Assembly: GCA_959604825.1 (NCBI GenBank)
Contig: CAUHCN010000005.1
Span: 27,496 to 91,495 of the forward strand
Direction of reading: 5' to 3'
DNA: 64,000 bases
Source of the DNA: an uncultured Collinsella sp.
GTDB taxonomy: Bacteria > Actinomycetota > Coriobacteriia > Coriobacteriales > Coriobacteriaceae
How positions within the stretch are numbered: position 1 is the first letter of the stretch; every line of letters starts with the position of its first letter. The translations under genes were made by a program, and so were the position numbers. Positions 59,484 through 64,000 of the stretch are shown here, piece by piece. The notes below the pieces were generated by a model. That model searched no databases. It saw only the letters and a program-made list of their open reading frames with translations, and had not been told where the DNA came from.

Positions 59484-60047
59484 TTACCCCGCCACACACA
59501 CCGGGCGCCCGGCCCCTTCTTGGGCGCCCCTCTCCTCCGCATATTCCATAATGCGGCGCGCCGTTTTCCTGCTCACCTTTGAGTCATCGCCGGCCAAGTA
59601 TGCGTATACGTTTCCTTTATTCAGGCGCAGAGCACGGCAGAGGCCATAGCGCGTTACACCCGATTCCTCCAATGCTTCCAGCGTTTTCTTTCTCATCAGG
59701 GCGTTCACCCTTCTATCGGCCGCCGGCTTTTCCTTCACCGCTCTATACGCACGCCAAACGTTGGCATAACGATTAGGGAGCTCACTTTTGGCGCATAGAG
59801 ACGCCATGCTACCCGCTTGACCGTACAAGGATAAAACGTCTCGATAATCCCGTTCCATCCACGAGCCCTCGGATAAACCCAGAACGTATTCGGCCTTACC
59901 CTGCGCCAAAGCGAGCAAAAACAGAGGCTCCGCCACACGCGGCTCAACCGTTGTTGCCTGCTTTACAAGCTTCCTAAAACTCAGCGACTGCTGTCCGGAC
60001 AGCTCTCGGCAATAGCCTTTCAAAAATCCCTCAAAAGTCAGATTCAA
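59484..60047 (-). CDS. Hypothetical protein with C-terminal helix-turn-helix
   Basis: 187 aa from TTG 60047, with AGGAGG eight bases upstream; no ATG fits. The N-terminal ~115 residues are helical (FLKGYCRELSGQQSLSFRKL, EPLFLLALAQGKAEYVL). The C-terminal part (LEESGVTRYGLCRALRLNKG, then NVYAYLAGDD and SRKTARRIMEYA) looks like an XRE-type HTH. I do not recognise the family. An AATAATA palindrome about 40-60 nt upstream is a likely self-operator. Confidence 0.7.
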   Translation of the reverse strand: MNLTFEGFLKGYCRELSGQQSLSFRKLVKQATTVEPRVAEPLFLLALAQGKAEYVLGLSEGSWMERDYRDVLSLYGQAGSMASLCAKSELPNRYANVWRAYRAVKEKPAADRRVNALMRKKTLEALEESGVTRYGLCRALRLNKGNVYAYLAGDDSKVSRKTARRIMEYAEERGAQEGAGRPVCVAG

Positions 60048-60084
60048 CCGAGCACCTCCTTTTTGTATTACCTGTATCCCTTAT

Positions 60085-60105
60085 TATTATTCATCTTCAA
60101 TAATA
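60085..60105 (-). promoter_or_regulatory. Candidate operator of the 59484 HTH gene
   Basis: Perfect inverted repeat TATTATT-N7-AATAATA, 38-58 nt before the TTG start codon. Confidence 0.45.
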
Positions 60106-60195
60106 CTATTCAGTCGCACGACAGGACCCACAGGATGCAAGGATTCCACTCGTGGCGATAATCCCTACACCCTAGAAGTCCTAATGCGACAAACG

Positions 60196-60630
60196 CTAGC
60201 TCTCCCAGCCGGCGCGGATGGTTGTTATGACGTCATCTAGGCGCTGGCCCAGGGCCGCTAGATGTTGGAGCACCTCGTTGGGCGATGCACCGTTGAGGAT
60301 GCACGTGAGGGCATACGACGCCAGAAAGATGGCCGCAAGCCCCAACGGGATGAGCACGATCATCGCCAACGTACGCAGGCGCTGGGCCCAGCGACGGCGA
60401 CGCGCACGATGCTTGTCGAACGCGAGCTCCTGCGCATATGAATCTTGCTGTACGGAATAGGCCTCTGGCGCCGATTCACACCCGGGCACAGCTGCAGGTA
60501 CAGCAGCGGGCACGACGTTTTGCACGGGCGCCTGGTTGGCAACCCCTTGCATTTGCATCTCCATGAGTCGTTGCTGCTGACGCAGCATGCGCTCAGCTTG
60601 TTGCTGCGGAGTCTCAAGAAACAGATCCAT
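60196..60630 (-). CDS. Small membrane protein with Gln-rich coiled coil
   Basis: 144 aa from ATG 60630, with GGAGG upstream. The first ~30 residues are a Gln/Met/Arg-rich helix (PQQQAERMLRQQQRLMEMQM), then a Pro/Val/Ala linker with a repeated PAAVPAAVP, a basic patch (HRARRRRWAQRLR) and one membrane span (LAMIVLIPLGLAAIFLASYALT). The tail is short and helical. It is probably a membrane-anchored cytosolic protein. No known family. Confidence 0.65.
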   Translation of the reverse strand: MDLFLETPQQQAERMLRQQQRLMEMQMQGVANQAPVQNVVPAAVPAAVPGCESAPEAYSVQQDSYAQELAFDKHRARRRRWAQRLRTLAMIVLIPLGLAAIFLASYALTCILNGASPNEVLQHLAALGQRLDDVITTIRAGWES

Positions 60631-60887
60631 GCTGGCCTCCAAAATCGGAGCATTCGACGCTTACGACCAGCATCCCGCACCGCCATGACCGCGACAACGC
60701 AATCGCCGGCAATAGCCACATAGTTTCTTTTGCTCAAAAGCTGTCGAAAAGCTCAACAACTCCCCTACCAGCACTTTCTCTGAGCTTTTTTCGCCAACAA
60801 TCTTTTGGCCTTCCACCCTTACGCCAACTGACCAAAATCTAACCAATAGCTTGACGAAAATTGTGGAGACCGGGACCCCACAAAAAC

Positions 60888-60912
60888 GTGCCGCCCCAAA
60901 AAGGGGCGGCAC
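60888..60912 (-). terminator. Terminator after rubrerythrin
   Basis: A perfect 10-bp stem GTGCCGCCCC with GGGGCGGCAC around five A/T bases, followed on the minus strand by GTTTTTG and on the plus strand by a looser T run, so it may act both ways. The 60631-60887 gap shows no gene. Confidence 0.8.
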
Positions 60913-60963
60913 ACAACCTTTTTTATCAGTTTTTCTGTATCGAGCACGCGACGACCCAACGCC

Positions 60964-61051
60964 GGAGCGCAAGGCGGGGAAATACCTTTGCCTCGCGCGA
61001 CTCTGCGAAGCCGTGAGCGAGAGGGAAAGGTATTTCCCCGCCCTGCGCTCC
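60964..61051. repeat. 31-bp inverted repeat beside rubrerythrin
   Basis: The arms 60964-60994 and 61021-61051 match at 29 of 31 positions (core GGCGGGGAAATACCTTT) and are separated by 26 nt. It lies between the rubrerythrin stop codon and the terminator. Confidence 0.85.
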
Positions 61052-61071
61052 GCAGCAGCCAGCGCCAAGCG

Positions 61072-61611
61072 CTAGTAGTTCACCACCTGCTCCTCAAAGT
61101 ACGCCTTGGGGTGGTTACACACCGGGCACACCTCAGGTGCCTCGGCACCAACGTGCAGATGTCCGCAGTTCAGGCACTTCCACACCTTTACGCCCTCGCG
61201 CTCAAACACCTCGCCCGACTCAATGCGCTCGACGAGCTTGTTGTAGCGCTCCTCGTGGGCCTTCTCGACGGCGGCGACGCCACGGAACTTCTCGGCGATC
61301 TCGGCAAAACCCTCCTCCTCGGCGGTCTTGGCAAACTCGTCATACATCGTGGTCCACTCGTAGTTCTCGCCCGCGGCGGCGTCGCGCAGGTTGTCCAGAG
61401 TGCCCGGAACGGCGCCGTCGTGCAGATATTTAAACCACAGTTTGGCGTGCTCGGACTCGTTACCCGCCGTCTCGGCAAAGATATTCGAGATCTGAACGTA
61501 ACCGTCCTTTTTAGCCTTGGATGCATAGTAGCGATACTTGGTGTGCGCCTGGGACTCACCGGCAAAAGCGGTCTCAAGGTTCTTCTTGGTTTGGGAGCTC
61601 TCAAAATCCAT
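61072..61611 (-). CDS. Rubrerythrin
   Basis: 179 aa from ATG 61611, with GAAGGGAAG upstream; the TTG six codons earlier is unlikely. The N-terminal ferritin-like diiron domain has the Glu/His pattern ENEKTKK-like: [38 protein letters not shown] and [18 protein letters not shown]. The C-terminal rubredoxin-like domain carries CLNCGH and CPVCNHP for one iron. It reduces hydrogen peroxide in anaerobes. Single-gene unit with its own terminator; the Rrf2 regulator two genes upstream could respond to the same stress, but no shared site was seen. Confidence 0.95.
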   Translation of the reverse strand: MDFESSQTKKNLETAFAGESQAHTKYRYYASKAKKDGYVQISNIFAETAGNESEHAKLWFKYLHDGAVPGTLDNLRDAAAGENYEWTTMYDEFAKTAEEEGFAEIAEKFRGVAAVEKAHEERYNKLVERIESGEVFEREGVKVWKCLNCGHLHVGAEAPEVCPVCNHPKAYFEEQVVNY

Positions 61612-61723
61612 AGGTGTACTTCCCTTCAATACATGCCGCCCATAGGCTTTGAGCGGCCTTATTTTATGGTACCCCCTGCCGAAAATCTAAACCTTACAAT
61701 CCTGTTCTTCAGATTTGCACGGG

Positions 61724-62629
61724 CTAAATGCTCAGCCAGCGATCGCCCTCGGCTCGGCAAAAGCCCTCACGCTCCAGGTCAGCTAGAATACCCGCGATCA
61801 AGTCGCACTCGACCGGCCCGCGACCGGCTGCCGCTTCCATCTCGTTAACGCCCACCACGGTATCAGCAAGCGTAATCCCCGCCGGCTGGCCATCGCGCGC
61901 TGCCAGCAACATACGCACGATATGCGCGCGCTTTTGGCGACGTGAGCCCTCAAACTTTGATTGACGGCTATAGCCCGCCGAGCGCCTGGACGGATTGGGC
62001 AACGTCTTTTTTAGATATGCGCCGTAATCCAGCAACGCGTAATACCACGCGCGCGGCGTGTCGGCATCATCGAGCGGCACGGCAAAGGGAGCGATCTCGT
62101 CGGTCGCCGCACCGGGGGCCGCCGGACAGGCGGCTTGGATCAGCGGCACCAGCTCGCGATCGGGAACAGCCGGCATATCGGGAAAGAAGTGATGCAGAAA
62201 GACCGTGCGCACGTTGGTCTCCAGATACACGCCCGGAAGATCAAACGCAAACGACCGGATACCCTGCGCCGTTGCCGGGCCAATACCAGGAAGAGCGACC
62301 AAGTCACGTGTCTCGTGCGGAAACTCCCCGTCCCAGTCCTCTATAACGCGCTGGGCGGCCTTGTGGAGCGCCAGAGCGCGTCGGTTGTAGCCCATGCCCT
62401 GCCAAGCGTCCAAAACATCGGAAGGCGCGGCTTGGGCAAGCGCCTGCACGGTCGGAAAGCGATCGAGCCACGCCGGCATACGCGTCTCCACGCGTGGCAC
62501 CTGTGTTTGCTGCAACATGACCTCAGAAAGCCAAATGATGTACGGATCGCGCGTGCGGCGCCACGGAAGGTCGCGATAACGCAGGACCCCTTCCGAACGA
62601 ATCATCGAACGAAAGGGGTCCTGAATCAT
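61724..62629 (-). CDS. MutY-like HhH-GPD DNA glycosylase without an iron-sulfur cluster
   Basis: 301 aa with AAGGAG upstream. LPWRRTRDPYIIWLSEVMLQ followed by QTQV matches MutY, including the catalytic Glu36. The helix-hairpin-helix is LPGIGPATAQGI. At the position of the second catalytic Asp there is Glu137 (YLETNVRTVF). The C-terminal Cys motif for the [4Fe-4S] cluster is absent, as is a clear Nudix-like domain. Its 3' half has a basic stretch (NPSRRSAGYSRQSKFEGSRR). It may excise adenine opposite 8-oxoguanine or have another specificity. It follows the Rrf2 gene with a 21-nt gap and is probably co-transcribed. Confidence 0.85.
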   Translation of the reverse strand: MIQDPFRSMIRSEGVLRYRDLPWRRTRDPYIIWLSEVMLQQTQVPRVETRMPAWLDRFPTVQALAQAAPSDVLDAWQGMGYNRRALALHKAAQRVIEDWDGEFPHETRDLVALPGIGPATAQGIRSFAFDLPGVYLETNVRTVFLHHFFPDMPAVPDRELVPLIQAACPAAPGAATDEIAPFAVPLDDADTPRAWYYALLDYGAYLKKTLPNPSRRSAGYSRQSKFEGSRRQKRAHIVRMLLAARDGQPAGITLADTVVGVNEMEAAAGRGPVECDLIAGILADLEREGFCRAEGDRWLSI

Positions 62630-62650
62630 ATCTATGCTCCTTATGCGGCG

Positions 62651-63136
62651 CTATTCCTCCCGGCATGTATACGCACAGGTGGCGTACTCGGGAAACGCTT
62701 CGCGGTCGGCGAACTTGGGATCGACGGCCGGGAACTGGCGGTGAGCGACGATGTCGCCGAGCGAAACGGAATCGAGGTAGTCGCGCATCAACGCTTGAGC
62801 TCCGGCCCACAGGGGATGATAGCAGCACGTGCCCATGCGCGCACAGTCGCCATCGGGTGCGGTGCAATCATTCATAACCATAGGGCCCTGAACGGCCTCG
62901 ACGACCTGACGAATGGTGACGTCGTCCGGACTGACCTTGAGACGCATGCCACCGTGGACGCCACGCAGGCTCTCCACAATACCGGCCTGGACCAAACCGT
63001 GCTGAATCGAGCGGGCAAACGAATACGGAACATTGACCTCTTCGGCAGCGGTGCGAACAGAAAGCAAACGCTCCGGATCCTCGGCAAGCATCGCCAGCAT
63101 ACGAAGGGCGTAATCAGTCTTCCTCGATATGTCCAT
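62651..63136 (-). CDS. Rrf2-family transcriptional regulator
   Basis: 161 aa with AAAGGGG upstream. N-terminal winged helix (MDISRKTDYALRMLAMLAED, NVPYSFARSIQHGLVQAG, SLRGVHGGMRLKV). Four Cys at 91, 98, 104 and 105 (CTAPDGDCARMGTCC) could hold a [2Fe-2S] or [4Fe-4S] cluster, as in IscR and NsrR, so it may sense iron-sulfur status, nitric oxide or oxidants. Two more Cys lie near the C terminus (ATCAYTC). It leads a two-gene unit with the glycosylase. Confidence 0.9.
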   Translation of the reverse strand: MDISRKTDYALRMLAMLAEDPERLLSVRTAAEEVNVPYSFARSIQHGLVQAGIVESLRGVHGGMRLKVSPDDVTIRQVVEAVQGPMVMNDCTAPDGDCARMGTCCYHPLWAGAQALMRDYLDSVSLGDIVAHRQFPAVDPKFADREAFPEYATCAYTCREE

Positions 63137-63296
63137 TTTTCCCCTTTCAAGGAATACGAACAGCTCGAACGAGCTCCGGGGCCGAGCTTGTGTCGAGACG
63201 CAAAATGACCGCTAGGACATCCAAATGGTAAATCGGATATCCACTGAGTGCCGCGCTTGGAGCGAAATGCATCAGATGCGGCGCACAGTGGAATTT

Positions 63297-63325
63297 AGTA
63301 TAACCTAACCCCCTGTCTCGTTGAA
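63297..63325 (-). promoter_or_regulatory. Candidate promoter of the Rrf2 operon
   Basis: On the minus strand TTCAAC (63320-63325) and TATACT (63297-63302) are 17 nt apart, giving a ~155-nt leader. The rest of 63137-63458 shows no gene. Confidence 0.5.
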
Positions 63326-63458
63326 CAGGTGTTGCGCAACAAAGCTGTTGTTTAGACAGATATGCTTATTAGATTTTACTTGCGTTCCCGAAGGGGCGGG
63401 GATTCTGGGCGAAGATGCGCCAGGGCGATCGTTCTATCGAAACAAAGTGCATCAAACG

Positions 63459-63487
63459 CAAAAAGCCACGTCCGAAGACGTGGCTTT
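63459..63487 (-). terminator. Terminator after tRNA-Asp
   Basis: A perfect 11-bp stem AAAGCCACGTC (63462-63472) with 63477-63487, followed on the minus strand by TTTTTGC. Confidence 0.9.
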
Positions 63488-63495
63488 AATTGCGT

Positions 63496-63573
<78 letters not shown>

Positions 63574-63619
63574 AGGCAGTCGTTCGCGTTTGTTTCCGCT
63601 CGCGTGCGCTGCGGGGATT

Positions 63620-63649
63620 AGTATACACAGAAGTCTGTCCGGCGCGCAA
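63620..63649 (-). promoter_or_regulatory. Promoter of tRNA-Asp
   Basis: On the minus strand TATACT (63620-63625) with an upstream TTGCGC (63644-63649), 18 nt apart, about 47 nt before the tRNA. Confidence 0.6.
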
Positions 63650-63681
63650 CAACTTTTTTGAAAAAATTTTTGGGGCCATCC

Positions 63682-63824
63682 GGGAGGGTCTCCGGGGCTG
63701 GGGGCGGGGGTTAAGTTTGCTGCTCTACAGTCCTGCGCAAGACGGAAAGCACATTAAGTGCTTTCCTTTGCGTGCGGAACTCGCGACAAACTTAACCCCC
63801 GCCCCCAGCCCCGGAGACCCTCCC
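63682..63824. repeat. 143-bp cruciform-type element with perfect 37-bp arms
   Basis: The arms 63682-63718 and 63788-63824 are exact inverted copies, very GC-rich (GGGGCTGGGGGCGGGGG) and ending TTAAGTTT. The centre has its own nested hairpin GGAAAGCAC-ATTAA-GTGCTTTCC (63744-63766), extended by CGCAA/TTGCG. No coding potential is convincing. Confidence 0.88.
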
Positions 63825-63872
63825 TGCCGTCACATTATTCAACCAGTTTTGCGGGCGTGCGCCGCTGCGCGG

Positions 63873-64000
63873 CTAGCCCGCGTGCTTCCCGGCGGGGTTG
63901 GTCTGATTGTTCTGGTTGGACTTCTGACTTTGGCTCAAAGAAAAAGGTTGATTTTCAATCTCAACGCAACAGCCTGAACGGGTCCCGCGTTTCCGCAGCT
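63873..64000 (-). CDS. Possible C-terminal end of a gene cut by the window edge
   Basis: On the minus strand one frame is open from the window edge to TAG at 63873-63875, giving ~41 residues that end NQTNPAGKHAG. It is polar and Ser/Gln/Asn-rich (SLSQSQKSNQNNQ), which would fit a flexible C-terminal tail. Too short for family assignment; it may not be coding. Confidence 0.3.
   Translation of the reverse strand, partial: LRKRGTRSGCCVEIENQPFSLSQSQKSNQNNQTNPAGKHAG

Noticed and set aside
55962..59582. 1206-codon open frame on the plus strand
   Set aside because: It is antisense to nth, an ABC exporter and rmuC, which all have full motifs; long antisense frames arise from the GC-rich codon use. 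The protein is Arg/His-rich with no domain.

Overview
The window is a 64-kb piece of a GC-rich, densely packed bacterial chromosome. Most intergenic gaps are short, genes lie on both strands, and starts are usually preceded by strong AGGAGG-type sites. The gene mix suggests a gut Coriobacteriia member, most likely Collinsella or a close relative: mannose-family PTS sets, several SIS sugar-phosphate isomerase/deglycase paralogues each with a GntR regulator, rubrerythrin, a DUF4012 protein, and a CbiMQO metal transporter. This placement is inferred from gene content and style; no database search was possible.

Layout. 0-18 kb: the 3' end of pyruvate kinase; a PD-(D/E)XK-like hypothetical; a zinc-dependent phospholipase-like protein; a CbiM-CbiQ-CbiO metal ECF transporter behind a palindrome matching the described NikR operator form; pheS-pheT behind a T-box leader; an M32 carboxypeptidase; glmM; a DUF4012 protein; an EamA transporter; and tRNA-Val. 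17-21 kb: small hypotheticals and an AlbA_2 (Schlafen-like) protein with a wing-like C terminus, preceded by a conspicuous array of TATCTCTC repeats. 21-26 kb: PTS locus 1 (IID, IIC, SIS enzyme, IIB, IIA, GntR). 26-33 kb: an M16C peptidase, a HicAB-type toxin-antitoxin pair, 5-formyl-THF cyclo-ligase, MetA and an L-lactate/2-hydroxyisocaproate dehydrogenase.

34-48.5 kb: three further GntR/SIS units (SIS 34.0-35.0 with GntR 35.1 and recQ; GntR 38.2 with PTS locus 2 at 41.2-45.0; SIS 46.6 divergent from GntR 47.8), plus YitT, a HAD phosphatase and a second EamA transporter. 49-64 kb: housekeeping and repair genes (threonine aldolase, PAP2, mfd, nth, an ABC exporter, rmuC, rubrerythrin, an FeS-less MutY-like glycosylase, an Rrf2 regulator), tRNA-Asp, and a possible gene fragment at the right edge.

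The PTS/SIS loci look like import-and-deglycase pathways: mannose-family IIABCD proteins import and phosphorylate an amino-sugar or Amadori-type compound, and the SIS enzyme cleaves or isomerises the phosphorylated product. Each GntR has its own distinct repeated candidate operator, which argues for different substrates.

The most unusual property is the density and variety of intergenic palindromic elements. At least ten inverted-repeat structures and several recurring families are visible. One family starts directly after stop codons and keeps its hairpin shape while its stem sequence changes. Another is a ~123-bp element with terminal inverted repeats present twice in nearly identical form. 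These are the best candidates for something undescribed.
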